Positions 1-8,450 of a DNA stretch of 19,216 bases are shown one piece after another. Under the pieces are notes generated by a model. That model had not been told where the DNA came from, ran no database searches, and was given only the letters and a program-made list of their open reading frames with translations. The DNA is from Parvularcula sp039198765. GTDB lineage: Bacteria > Pseudomonadota > Alphaproteobacteria > Caulobacterales > Parvularculaceae. The stretch's first letter is position 1, and each line of letters starts with the position of its first letter. The translations under genes were made by a program, and so were the position numbers. The stretch spans positions 1 through 19,216 of the forward strand of contig JBCCTF010000069.1 of the NCBI GenBank assembly GCA_039198765.1. Direction: 5' to 3'.

Positions 1-275
1 CGGACGAACGCCTTGATCTTCTCCGGCGGTGTCGGAGCCTCGTCGACAGCGTTTCGAGCAGCGAGCAGTTTGAACGAGAGTTTTCGCCCAGCGATCGCGC
101 AGTTGATGGCGTGCTTCGTGCCGAAAACCCGGTGAACGTTTGCCGAGCTGAAGCCGCACGCCTTCGCGATTTCGGCGACAGTCGTTTTCTCAAAGCCGAT
201 ATCCGTGAACAGACGGTCGGCGTTGTCGAGGATCAACGCTTGGGTTTCCGCCTCGGTGAGATTCAAACGCGGCAC
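1..275 (-). CDS. TetR/AcrR-family transcriptional repressor (C-terminus cut off by window edge)
   Basis: The first 91 residues are visible and form the N-terminal DNA-binding domain of a TetR-family regulator: helix 1 (ILDNADRLFTDIGFEKTTV), the HTH (AEIAKACGFSSANVHRVFGTK) and the start of helix 4 (HAINCAIAGRKL). The GTG at 273-275 is taken as start because an AAGGAG lies 8 nt upstream of it; an in-frame GTG three codons earlier sits too close to that site. The ligand-binding domain lies beyond base 1. The gene is divergent from the RND efflux operon at 405-5937 and shares a palindrome-bearing intergenic region with it, so it is most likely the local repressor of that pump. The family is clear; the target and the inducer are inferred or unknown. 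Confidence 0.9.
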   Translation of the reverse strand, partial: MPRLNLTEAETQALILDNADRLFTDIGFEKTTVAEIAKACGFSSANVHRVFGTKHAINCAIAGRKLSFKLLAARNAVDEAPTPPEKIKAFV

Positions 276-283
276 AGACGACA

Positions 284-289
284 CTCCTT
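284..289 (-). promoter_or_regulatory. Ribosome binding site of the TetR gene (AAGGAG)
   Basis: AAGGAG on the minus strand stands 8 nt before the GTG at 275, which decides that start over the upstream GTG. Confidence 0.7.
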
Positions 290-298
290 AGTGGCCCC

Positions 299-360
299 GT
301 GACATACCATCTCTTGTGACAAATAACTAGTGACAAAAATGATTTTTTGTCATATGTCAT
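299..360. promoter_or_regulatory. Candidate TetR operator region between tetR and the RND operon
   Basis: Positions 331-352 form a perfect inverted repeat with arms TGACAAAAA and TTTTTGTCA and a 4-nt centre. The same half-site recurs as GTGACA at 299, 316 and 330 (direct) and as TGTCA at 348 and 355 (inverted), so the region holds at least five half-sites. TetR proteins commonly bind such palindromes in divergent intergenic regions. The repeat ends 52 nt before the adaptor start. The promoter elements themselves are not clear enough to assign. Confidence 0.65.
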
Positions 361-390
361 TCGTCAGCAGCCGCCGCTTGGCGGGTTATC

Positions 391-396
391 GAAGGA
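391..396 (+). promoter_or_regulatory. Ribosome binding site of the RND adaptor (GAAGGA)
   Basis: GAAGGA stands 8 nt before ATG 405. It favours this start over the longer reading frame from GTG 330, which would place the operator palindrome inside the gene. Confidence 0.65.
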
Positions 397-404
397 TTTT
401 CAAG

Positions 405-1568
405 ATGTTGAACGTTCTGAAGCGCGCAGGCCAAGGGGTGTTATGGCTGCTGACAGCGGGTTTGATTATCGTCGCAGCTGGTTTTGCGGGTCGTTCCATG
501 CTGGCCCAGGCCGATGACCAGGTGACGAATCAGCCGCTCCCGGTCCTCGTGTTCGAGGCGAAGTATCAGGACACTTATAGTGAGCGACGGCTCTTTGCCG
601 GTCGTGTTGCGCCGGCCCAGGTGGCTGATGTTGGCTTCCAGATCCCTGGCGAAGTGGCGAGAGTCGACGTTGCGATCGGCGATCGGGTGGAGAAGGGACA
701 GCCGCTCGCTTCTCTTGATCCTGTGCGGATTGACCTCTCACGGAAAGAAGCTGCAGCCCAGCTCGCCGAAGCCCAGGCGCTGGCTGAGCGGGCGCAGAAC
801 ACTGAGGCGCGCGTGAAAGCTCTGCTTGCAGATGGTTTTGCGACCGATCAGGAATTCGACAATGCGACCGCCGACCGGAAGGCGGCGGATGAACGGGTGA
901 GGGTCCTCCGCCGCCGCCTATCGCGGATCAGCGAAGACGCCACCGACGCCGTGCTCACAGCGCCGTTCTCCGGTTACGTCGTCGCTCGGTTCGTTGACTC
1001 CGGCGCCACTGTCTCCGCAGGTCAGCCAGTGATCCGCATCAATGAAGACGCTGCGTTCGAAGCAAAGATTGGTGTGCCTGCCGATCTCGCCCGCACCTTG
1101 CTGCCCGGCGAAACGGTCGATCTCCTCTTTGGCGGTACCAGTGTAATTGGCACAATCGAAGGAATCAGCGATGACATCGATCCCCTGACGCGCAGCCAAA
1201 CTGTCCGTCTCCGGATCGAAAATGGTGAAGCCATTACACCTGGCGGCTTGATCCGTATGGCGCTGAACCGTCAGCGGGATGGTCGCGGTGTTTGGGTCCC
1301 CCTCGCGTCATTGCAAGAGAGCTATCGTGGCCTTTGGTCCGTGTACATTGTCGCGAAAGAGGAAGGCGACGACGTAATCCGCCGGAAAGATGTCGAGATC
1401 ATCGCACTTGGCGATGACCGAGCTTACGTGACGGGCACGCTCGACGACGGCGATCGGATCGTAACGACTTCCACCTTCCGTTTCGTCCCTGGACAGAAGG
1501 TCCGTGTGCAGCGCGAAAGCACGCCTGGTGGGCAGATTAGCTCCGTCGCTTCGTCAGCCCTTCGGTAG
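405..1568 (+). CDS. RND efflux periplasmic adaptor (membrane fusion protein)
   Basis: This 387-residue protein is the periplasmic adaptor that links an inner-membrane RND pump to an outer-membrane channel. Residues 11-29 are a hydrophobic N-terminal anchor. Residues about 76-108 (GFQIPGEVARVDVAIGDRVE) and 181-212 (TAPFSGYVVARFVDSGATVS) are the two halves of the lipoyl/biotinyl-like domain. Residues about 112-178, rich in Ala, Glu and Arg, are the alpha-helical hairpin inserted between them. Beta-barrel and membrane-proximal domains follow. No lipobox cysteine is present, so it should be anchored by its transmembrane helix. It is the first gene of an adaptor-permease-outer membrane factor operon and ends 9 nt before the permease start. 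The substrate cannot be read from the sequence. Confidence 0.93.
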   Translation: MLNVLKRAGQGVLWLLTAGLIIVAAGFAGRSMLAQADDQVTNQPLPVLVFEAKYQDTYSERRLFAGRVAPAQVADVGFQIPGEVARVDVAIGDRVEKGQPLASLDPVRIDLSRKEAAAQLAEAQALAERAQNTEARVKALLADGFATDQEFDNATADRKAADERVRVLRRRLSRISEDATDAVLTAPFSGYVVARFVDSGATVSAGQPVIRINEDAAFEAKIGVPADLARTLLPGETVDLLFGGTSVIGTIEGISDDIDPLTRSQTVRLRIENGEAITPGGLIRMALNRQRDGRGVWVPLASLQESYRGLWSVYIVAKEEGDDVIRRKDVEIIALGDDRAYVTGTLDDGDRIVTTSTFRFVPGQKVRVQRESTPGGQISSVASSALR

Positions 1569-1577
1569 AGATTCATC

Positions 1578-4500
1578 ATGAAAACAATTCTCTACGACAA
1601 TCCCCGTGCCCTCATCATGGTCATGCTGCTCGTTCTCGTGGGCGGCTTGGCTGCCTTCCTCACGATGCCGCAGCAGGAAGATCCGAAGATCCGGAACCGC
1701 GGCGCTGTTATCCTGACGCCGTTCCCCGGTGCGAGTGCTGAGCGGGTGGAACGCCTGGTCACACAACGCATCGAAGACGAGCTTCGCCAGTTGGAGGCCG
1801 TCGACACGATTTCCTCGACCAGTGCGACAGGCCTATCCTCAGTGCGCGTGATTTTGGGCGATGCGATCAATGAGACGGACAAAGAGTTCTCAAAAGTCCG
1901 CGACGCCCTGGCAGACGCAGTACCGCTCCTTCCAGACGGGGCGTTAGAACCTCAGTTCATCGACGACCGCGGCTATGCCTTCACCGTTCTCGCGGCATTG
2001 GTTTGGGACGCCGACTCACCACCCAACGCATTAATCCTTAAACGGACAGCCGACGAGCTTCAGTCGCGTCTCCGCAACGTACCTGGCACAGAGTACACTG
2101 ATATTCAGGGTGCTGGCAGCGAAGAAGTCTCCGTCACCCTCCGCTCAGACCTTGCCCAGTCACTGGGCCTGTCAGAAGGAGACATCGCGAGATCCCTCGC
2201 AGCTGCTGACGCTAAGGTCGCCGCTGGCCAGATCTTCGGCACACAGAACGAAGTTGCGATCGAAGTGCGCGGCGCGTTCGACACCCTCGACCGCATTCGC
2301 GATGTTCCTATCAGAGAAGGGCGTGACAACGCGCAGCTTCTCGTTGGCGACGTAGCAAGCGTTTCAAGGGGCCTCGAAGAGCCCGAAGCTGAAGCCAGCT
2401 ACATCGACGGACGCCGCGCGGTCATCGTCGGCACACGCATCGACGACGGTCTTCGCGTAGGCCAATGGTCTGCGCGCGTCCGGCAAGAGCTCGACGCCTT
2501 CGAAGCGGAACTGTCCGAGGGCATTGAGCTTCGCGTCATCTTCGATCAATCCGTGTACGCAGGGGAGCGGTTCGGCACGCTAATCCAAAACCTGCTGGTC
2601 GGCGTCACCCTCGTCGTCGCAATCCTGTTCTTCACCCTCGGCCCACGCGCCGCAATCCTGGTCACGCTCGCGATCCCGCTGACAGCTCTCTTGAGCCTTA
2701 TGATCATGAATTTCTTCGGAATTCCGATCCACCAGATGTCGATCACAGGCCTTATTGTGGCGTTGGGGCTCCTCGTCGACGCAGCGATCGTGATGTGCGA
2801 CGCAGTCGGACGATCTCTCCGGCGGGGGACGCCTCCGCGTGAGGCCGTAGCTAAAAGCGTTGGCCGCCTCTGGGTTCCGCTCCTCAGCTCAACAGCCACG
2901 ACGGTGCTCGCGTTCTTGCCCATCACCCTTCTGATCGGCGGGGCAGGGGAGTTCGTCGGCAGCATTGCAGACAGCGTGATCATCGCGTTGATCTCGTCAC
3001 TCGTCCTGGCACTGACGGTCATCGCTGCGCTCGCCGGACGTTTCCTCAAACCTAATCAGAGCACAGAGCGTTCGTCATCCGGCGGCATCGATCTTCCCGT
3101 CGTTGGTCCAGCTTTCAAAGCTCTCCTCGGCTGGAGCCTCGCCGCGCCAAGACTGTCTATAGCGGCTGCGCTTGTCCTGCCGGCGCTTGGGTTTGTTGGG
3201 GTCACGACCCTTCCAACGCAATTCTTCCCCGCTGCCGACCGCAACCAGTTCCATGTCGAGTTGCTTCTCCCACCGCAAGCGAGCTTGGAAGAAACGAAGC
3301 GCGCCGCAGACATCGCCGACTCCTTCCTCGAGTCGGACCCGATGATCACCTCAGCAGACTGGGTCGTGGGCGGTGCTGTGCCTCCATTCTACTACAACCT
3401 CCTGGGTGGAAACGACGGCGAACGAAACTTCGCGGAGGCGATGGTCACCTCGAAGAGTATCCGTGGGCTGAACATTCTTCTTAACCGCCTGCAAGACGAG
3501 CTGTCGGAGGAACTGCCCAACGTGCAGGTCAATGTCAGGCAGCTTGTTCAAGGCCCTCCAACAGCGGCGCCGTTTGAGCTGCGCATTCAAGGGCGAGACC
3601 TCGATGAACTTCGCCGGTTGGGCGAGCAAGCGCGCCTTATCCTCTCAGAAATCCCGGAAGTGACCGTGTCCACTGCCTCTCTCTCAGGCGGCGAGCCCAA
3701 ACTATGGCTCGATGCGGACGAAGAGGCCGTGCGCGCTGCGGGTCTCAGCCTGCGCGACGTTGCAGGCAGCTTGGCCGCTAAGCTTCAAGGAATTCAAGGC
3801 GGTACGGTCCTTGAGGGTGAAAACGACGTGCCCGTTCTTGTTCGGCTCGAAACCGATGCACGGGGCTCGCTCGACGAAGTCGCTTCCAGCACATTGTCCG
3901 TACCCGGTACAGACGCTGTCGGCGTACCGCTGCTGAGTCTGGGAACGCTCAATCTCGAGCCGTCGCCTTCAACCATCACAAGATACGAGGGCGAGCGGGT
4001 GAATACAGTCCTCGCATACGTCCGTGCAGGGACGTTACCTTCCCTCGCCGTGCAAGCGTTTCAAGAGGCCATCGCCGAGGGACGCTTTGTGATGCCCCAG
4101 GGCTACTCTTACGCTTTCGGCGGCGACGACGAGGCGCGGTCCGATGCCGTTGGTGCACTTCTCGCGTCGGTTGGCTTGATCACGGTCGCGGTGATTGCGG
4201 TCCTTGTGCTGACGTTCGGAAGTTTCCGCCTCGGCGCCGTAGTGCTGGTCGTCGCGGGGCTTTCGATGGGCCTAGGAATGCTCAGCCTCGTGATTGCCGG
4301 ATATCCCTTCGGCTTCCAACCGATCATTGCACTGATGGGTTTGATGGGTGTGGCGATCAACGCAGCCATCATCATCATCGCAACCCTCAAAGCGATCCCT
4401 GAAGCCGTCGCTGGTGATCGGATTGCCGTGCGCGACGGGGTGATGGAGACATCGCGGCACATCACCTCAACCACCATCACAACGTTCGTTGGCTTCCTGC

Positions 4501-4688
4501 CTCTCATCCTTACCGAGGGTGACTTCTGGCCGCCGTTTGCAACAGCGATCGCGGGCGGCGTTGTCCTGTCGACAGTCATTTCATTCTTCTTCGTGCCGCA
4601 GCTCTTTTTGCTCCTGACACGGAGCAGGCCTGTTGCGTCGTTCTCGAAAACCACTCCGGAGATGGGAGGCGACTATGCGCTGGCTTAG
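1578..4688 (+). CDS. RND-family efflux pump permease (inner membrane)
   Basis: This 1036-residue protein has the full RND layout: TM1 near residues 11-30, a large periplasmic loop, TM2-TM6 about 335-490, a second periplasmic loop, and TM8-TM12 about 860-1020. The porter-domain signature NRGAVILTPFPGASAERVE is at 40-58. It would be the proton-driven pump of a tripartite exporter. In TM4 the pair that is Asp-Asp in AcrB reads Asp401-Ala402, and the TM10 position of the AcrB lysine reads Ile927 (AINAAIIII), so the proton relay differs from the classical drug pumps. CusA-type pumps also have Asp-Ala in TM4, but the metal-binding methionines were not traced here. The start ATG has only a weak ribosome binding site, suggesting coupling to the adaptor. 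The 3' end overlaps the outer-membrane factor gene by 14 nt. Confidence 0.95.
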   Translation: MKTILYDNPRALIMVMLLVLVGGLAAFLTMPQQEDPKIRNRGAVILTPFPGASAERVERLVTQRIEDELRQLEAVDTISSTSATGLSSVRVILGDAINETDKEFSKVRDALADAVPLLPDGALEPQFIDDRGYAFTVLAALVWDADSPPNALILKRTADELQSRLRNVPGTEYTDIQGAGSEEVSVTLRSDLAQSLGLSEGDIARSLAAADAKVAAGQIFGTQNEVAIEVRGAFDTLDRIRDVPIREGRDNAQLLVGDVASVSRGLEEPEAEASYIDGRRAVIVGTRIDDGLRVGQWSARVRQELDAFEAELSEGIELRVIFDQSVYAGERFGTLIQNLLVGVTLVVAILFFTLGPRAAILVTLAIPLTALLSLMIMNFFGIPIHQMSITGLIVALGLLVDAAIVMCDAVGRSLRRGTPPREAVAKSVGRLWVPLLSSTATTVLAFLPITLLIGGAGEFVGSIADSVIIALISSLVLALTVIAALAGRFLKPNQSTERSSSGGIDLPVVGPAFKALLGWSLAAPRLSIAAALVLPALGFVGVTTLPTQFFPAADRNQFHVELLLPPQASLEETKRAADIADSFLESDPMITSADWVVGGAVPPFYYNLLGGNDGERNFAEAMVTSKSIRGLNILLNRLQDELSEELPNVQVNVRQLVQGPPTAAPFELRIQGRDLDELRRLGEQARLILSEIPEVTVSTASLSGGEPKLWLDADEEAVRAAGLSLRDVAGSLAAKLQGIQGGTVLEGENDVPVLVRLETDARGSLDEVASSTLSVPGTDAVGVPLLSLGTLNLEPSPSTITRYEGERVNTVLAYVRAGTLPSLAVQAFQEAIAEGRFVMPQGYSYAFGGDDEARSDAVGALLASVGLITVAVIAVLVLTFGSFRLGAVVLVVAGLSMGLGMLSLVIAGYPFGFQPIIALMGLMGVAINAAIIIIATLKAIPEAVAGDRIAVRDGVMETSRHITSTTITTFVGFLPLILTEGDFWPPFATAIAGGVVLSTVISFFFVPQLFLLLTRSRPVASFSKTTPEMGGDYALA

Positions 4689-5937
4689 TCTCTGTACGGC
4701 CGTTCTTTTGTCGACCAGTGCCCATGCGGGGCAGACGGACGATCTGCTACGCCGGTTGGTCGATGATAGCCCGCTTCTCGACGCTTCGCGCCTTCAGGCG
4801 GACGCTGCGAAGGCTGATTTAACTGCGGCGCGGGGCGCTTACCTCCCGCAACTGAGTGTCGAAGCGCAAGCAAGCCAGGTTCAAGAAACATTCCGGATCA
4901 ATGGCTTACCTGACTTCCCCACCGTCACGAGAGAGCCGGCACAAGCCGCCGCAGTGGTCAACCAGGCGCTTTTCACGTCGGGCCGCATCGGCGGTGCAGT
5001 CGGTGCAGCCAAGGCGCAAGCGGCCGAAGCGAAGCACCTTTTCGACGGAACGCGCCAGGACCTCCTCCTTGCAGGTGCCGCGACCATTGCCGACCTTGTC
5101 CGAGATCGTGCGATCCTCAGTGAGCGGCGCGCCAATGAGAGTGTGGTTCGGCAAAGACTGGAAGAAAGCGTTGCCCGTAGGAAGGCGGGTCTTGCTACGC
5201 TTACGGATGTTCAGCAGTCGGAGGCGCGGCTTGCCGGCGCGACAGCAGATCGCGTTTTTGCCGAAGGGGCCGTTGAACGGTCCGAGGCGACGTTCGTTCG
5301 GCTGTTCGGCTTTTCAGCTGATGCTGACTTAATGATACCTACAGCACCGAATGCAATGCCCACTGATCTTCAGCAAGCGTTGGATGTCGCGCTAGCCAGG
5401 AACCCGGACGTTGCCGCGAGCGACGAACGCGCTGTTGCCGCCAGGCAGCTGATGCGGTCGGAGCGGGGCGCTTTGCTTCCCCAGGTGAGCTTGAACGCCA
5501 CCGCGGGCTACCTCGAGAACGAACGTTTCGGTATTGAGCTGGGTGAAGCAGAGCAAGTGACGGTGAGCTTACAAGGACGCTGGGCGATCTTCAGCGGCGG
5601 TTCTGGCTACGCCCGGACTCGCGCAGCGAACCGGCGAGCCAGCGCCGCGCAGCGTTCAGCTGATCAGGCACGCCGTGACATCCGTGAGCAGACGATCTCT
5701 GCTTGGACAGCGGTGAATGCTGGTCGTTCCACAGTCAGGGCGCGGCGGGCTCAGGCGCAAGCCGCAGATATCGCGGCCCGCGGGGTAGCGGCCGAGTTCA
5801 CCAACGGTCGCCGGACGCGCCTGGATGTCCTTGATGCGGATCGGGAGAAAACCGACGCAGATGTTGCGCTGATCGCCGCGCGACGAGACCTTGCGGTCGC
5901 GGAATTCTCACTTCTCCGTGCGATGGGATCACTCTGA
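4675..5937 (+). CDS. TolC-family outer-membrane efflux protein
   Basis: This 420-residue protein is the outer-membrane channel of the tripartite pump. Residues 1-18 (MRWLSLCTAVLLSTSAHA) are a Sec signal peptide. The mature part has the twofold repeat of outer-membrane factors: long Ala/Arg/Glu/Gln-rich helices, for example around 105-200 and 320-415, and beta strands such as YLPQLSVEAQASQVQ and LLPQVSLNATAGYLE at equivalent places in the two halves. ATG 4675 is chosen because GGGAGG lies 5 nt upstream and the signal peptide starts there; a longer in-frame start at 4633 would add 14 charged residues in front of the signal. The gene overlaps the permease end by 14 nt, so the three genes are translationally coupled. 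Confidence 0.92.
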   Translation: MRWLSLCTAVLLSTSAHAGQTDDLLRRLVDDSPLLDASRLQADAAKADLTAARGAYLPQLSVEAQASQVQETFRINGLPDFPTVTREPAQAAAVVNQALFTSGRIGGAVGAAKAQAAEAKHLFDGTRQDLLLAGAATIADLVRDRAILSERRANESVVRQRLEESVARRKAGLATLTDVQQSEARLAGATADRVFAEGAVERSEATFVRLFGFSADADLMIPTAPNAMPTDLQQALDVALARNPDVAASDERAVAARQLMRSERGALLPQVSLNATAGYLENERFGIELGEAEQVTVSLQGRWAIFSGGSGYARTRAANRRASAAQRSADQARRDIREQTISAWTAVNAGRSTVRARRAQAQAADIAARGVAAEFTNGRRTRLDVLDADREKTDADVALIAARRDLAVAEFSLLRAMGSL

Positions 5938-6050
5938 CGCCCGTCTAGACTTTCGCGGTTCAAGCGACCACGCTATCGGAATAGCCCGATGACAACGGCT
6001 GGCCGGTCCGTACCGCTCAGCCGGTATGGCCATCGTGAACGGGAGCACCC

Positions 6051-7664
6051 ATGGAATCGCTAGCCCAAGATCTCAGCCAAATGCAAAGAACTCCGTTAGC
6101 GGACGAACACGTGGATATGATCCGCGCCGCAGGGGTTGAGCAGACGTTCCCAGGCGGATCGCTCGTCGTGACGGCGGGGCACCCGATGGATGCGTTCATC
6201 TACTGTGAAGAGGGGCAAATTGAGGTTGTTGATCCGCTTACGAATGAGCGAGCTATTGAGGCAACGGTTGGCCCGACCCAATATCTCGGCGAAGTCAGTT
6301 TCCTGAACGGCGGGACGTGGGCCATTTCGATGCGCGCGGTGGTGGATACCCGCTGTGTCGTCGTCCCCCGGACACGGATGCTTGAACTGATGGCCAACGT
6401 GCCGGAGATGAGCGACATCATCGTCACTGTTTTTGCCGCGCGGAGGCGACGGATTGTTGAGGACAACAACAGTGCGCTGACGATCATTGGTGCTGAAGAG
6501 GACCGTAATCTCGGTCGTGTCTTGAGTTTCGCCTCACGCAACAAAATTCCGATCCGAACTTTCGATCTTGGTACTGACGAAGCAAATGAATTTCTACGGC
6601 AGGCGGGACTTCCCGAAAACGAGCCTGCTTTCATCCTTGGGCGTGATGAAGTTATCGAAAATCCGTCGCCCCGTCGCCTCGCGCGAATGGCTGGCCTTGA
6701 TCTGCCGCTCGCCGGTGAGGATGCGTTCGACGTCGTGATTATAGGCGGCGGACCTGCGGGCATCGCTGCTGCTGTTTATGCCGGTGCGGAGGGGTTGAGC
6801 GCGCTGGTTGTTGAAGATCAAGTGATCGGCGGACAAGCGGGAAGCTCGAGCCGCATTGAGAATTACATGGGCTTTCCGACTGGGATATCGGGCGCAGACC
6901 TCTGTTTTCGCGGAGAAATCCAAGCCATGCGTCTGGGCGCGCGCTTTGTCATGCCGCGCCGCGTTGTGTCTATCCGTCAGCATAATGATCGTTATTGCAT
7001 TGGGCTTGATGATGGTGAGGATATCGCAGCGAAGGCTATCGTCGTTGCCACTGGAGTGCAATATCGCCGACTGCCCATTGATCGGCTTACGGACTTTGAA
7101 GGGCAGGGCGTCTACTATTCCGCGACTGATATCGAAGCCCGCTATTGCCGAAAGTCGGAGGCGGTGATTATCGGCGGCGGCAACTCTGCTGGTCAGGCGG
7201 CTATGTTTCTCAGCCGCTCGGCAAGCCACGTCCATGTGCTCGTACGCGGCAAAGCGTTGGCCGATTCCATGTCGGCCTACCTATCCAGCAGGCTGGAGCA
7301 AGACCCCAAAATCACGGTCCACTTCCAGACTGAATGCATTTCTCTCGAGGGGGAAGATAAGCTCCAGACAATCCGTGTGCGTGATAAAGAGACGGGTGAG
7401 GAACGCGAAATCACCACACCTGCACTCTTCGTTATGGTGGGCGCTGCGCCGAAGACGGATTGGCTTGAGGGTACGGTCGCTCTTGATGAGAAGGGCTTTA
7501 TTCTCACAGGCGGAGCAGACCATTGTCCGTCCGCATACGCCACAAGTGCGCCAGGTATCTATGCGGTTGGTGATGTCCGCGCCGGATCGACAAAACGGGT
7601 TGCATCAGGGGTGGGCGAAGGATCGGTCGTGATCGCGCACGTCTGGAACTATGTGAACCGTTAG
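6051..7664 (+). CDS. Cyclic-nucleotide-binding domain / thioredoxin-reductase-like FAD oxidoreductase fusion
   Basis: This 537-residue cytoplasmic protein has three parts. Residues about 10-135 resemble a cNMP-binding (CAP_ED) domain with the core YLGEVSFLNGG at 78-88. Residues about 143-218 resemble a thioredoxin/glutaredoxin-like fold without cysteines. Residues 226-537 are a pyridine nucleotide-disulfide oxidoreductase fold with the FAD motif VVIIGGGPAGIAAA (228-241), ATGVQYRRL (334-342), the NAD(P) motif IIGGGNSAGQAA (373-384) and the FAD motif YAVGDVRAGSTKRVA near the C-terminus. The position of the thioredoxin reductase CxxC reads YYSAT, so the usual disulfide is missing. Family members of this architecture are known but their reaction is not settled to my knowledge. 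ATG 6051 has GGGAG 5 nt upstream. The gene stands alone and converges on the methyltransferase with a 9-nt gap. Confidence 0.9.
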   Translation: MESLAQDLSQMQRTPLADEHVDMIRAAGVEQTFPGGSLVVTAGHPMDAFIYCEEGQIEVVDPLTNERAIEATVGPTQYLGEVSFLNGGTWAISMRAVVDTRCVVVPRTRMLELMANVPEMSDIIVTVFAARRRRIVEDNNSALTIIGAEEDRNLGRVLSFASRNKIPIRTFDLGTDEANEFLRQAGLPENEPAFILGRDEVIENPSPRRLARMAGLDLPLAGEDAFDVVIIGGGPAGIAAAVYAGAEGLSALVVEDQVIGGQAGSSSRIENYMGFPTGISGADLCFRGEIQAMRLGARFVMPRRVVSIRQHNDRYCIGLDDGEDIAAKAIVVATGVQYRRLPIDRLTDFEGQGVYYSATDIEARYCRKSEAVIIGGGNSAGQAAMFLSRSASHVHVLVRGKALADSMSAYLSSRLEQDPKITVHFQTECISLEGEDKLQTIRVRDKETGEEREITTPALFVMVGAAPKTDWLEGTVALDEKGFILTGGADHCPSAYATSAPGIYAVGDVRAGSTKRVASGVGEGSVVIAHVWNYVNR

Positions 7665-7673
7665 GGCAGGTGA

Positions 7674-8450
7674 TCAACCGTCACCAACCTCGGCTGCGAT
7701 GACATAGTTTCGGCACGCTCGCAAAGCGCCTTCCTCCGCGATGATCTCCAACGCGCGATCTTGAAGTGCTTCGCCGCGAGCCCTCAGTGCGGCTTGGAGA
7801 CCGGGATCGTCCAGGCGTTCAAGATCATGAAGCGCAATCCGGATCTGAGCTTTCACGAATCCTTCTTTGAAACCGATGTTGAAGTGCTTGATACTTTTCA
7901 CGGAAAAGCCAGATCGTGCGACATGGTCGGCGACCCAACGTGCGGGATACTCTCTGTACGGAAGACCTTCACCCATCAGAACGCATGCGTCGCGGAACCG
8001 GCCGATCTCCCAGACCACCTGTCCAGCGCGGCTCTCCGGACGAACGGTCGGAACGTAGGGCTCAAGCCCCGTCACATAGAGCGCACCTGACGTATGCGGA
8101 CGAAGACGCTGGAAGAGGTAGGGCTGGAAGTACGGTGCAAAGCCCTCAATGGCGCCGACAAGATAGTCCGCAATCACCGTATCGAAGACTTCTTCCGCGA
8201 GCAGCTGGTCATCGGCCCAGTTGCCAACCGTAAGTTGGTCTTGCGCGCGCATCGCCGAGCCAGCTGCCTCGCGCGCGATGTCAGCCTCGCGGGCAGAGCC
8301 GGTAACCGCAACCCAGCGATCGGTGGCCAGTTCTGACATCCAGCGCAGAGAATTCGCGCCCGTGCCGGCGTCGAGCATCGCGCCCCAAGGCCGGTCGCCT
8401 TGCAGGGTTTCGATATGGCGGTAGAGCGCGGAGTGCTTTTTCTTCGTCAC
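7674..8450 (-). CDS. Class I SAM-dependent methyltransferase-like protein
   Basis: This 258-residue soluble protein has a Rossmann-type methyltransferase motif I, MLDAGTGANS at 25-34, followed by strand-helix alternation (WVAVTGSAREADIARE) and a motif-IV-like stretch FDTVIADYLVGAIEGF. The specific substrate is unknown. Motif I is a variant (AGTGAN) rather than the common DxGxGxG. The start is a GTG whose GTGA overlaps the TGA stop of the upstream DUF1826 gene, so translation is coupled. It is the third gene of a MerC-like, DUF1826, methyltransferase operon. It may act on a small molecule or protein in the same process as DUF1826; this is inferred from position only. Confidence 0.8.
   Translation of the reverse strand: MTKKKHSALYRHIETLQGDRPWGAMLDAGTGANSLRWMSELATDRWVAVTGSAREADIAREAAGSAMRAQDQLTVGNWADDQLLAEEVFDTVIADYLVGAIEGFAPYFQPYLFQRLRPHTSGALYVTGLEPYVPTVRPESRAGQVVWEIGRFRDACVLMGEGLPYREYPARWVADHVARSGFSVKSIKHFNIGFKEGFVKAQIRIALHDLERLDDPGLQAALRARGEALQDRALEIIAEEGALRACRNYVIAAEVGDG

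Noticed and set aside
330..404. Longer start of the RND adaptor at GTG 330
   Set aside because: It has no ribosome binding site, covers the operator palindrome, and adds residues before the membrane anchor; ATG 405 has GAAGGA at good distance.
2546..3049. Long minus-strand open frames inside the RND permease (also 4109-4654)
   Set aside because: They are Arg/Ser/Thr-rich shadows of the permease gene on the opposite strand and have no family features.
6594..7235. 213-codon minus-strand frame within the TrxR-like gene
   Set aside because: The plus-strand gene has unambiguous FAD/NAD motifs across the same bases.
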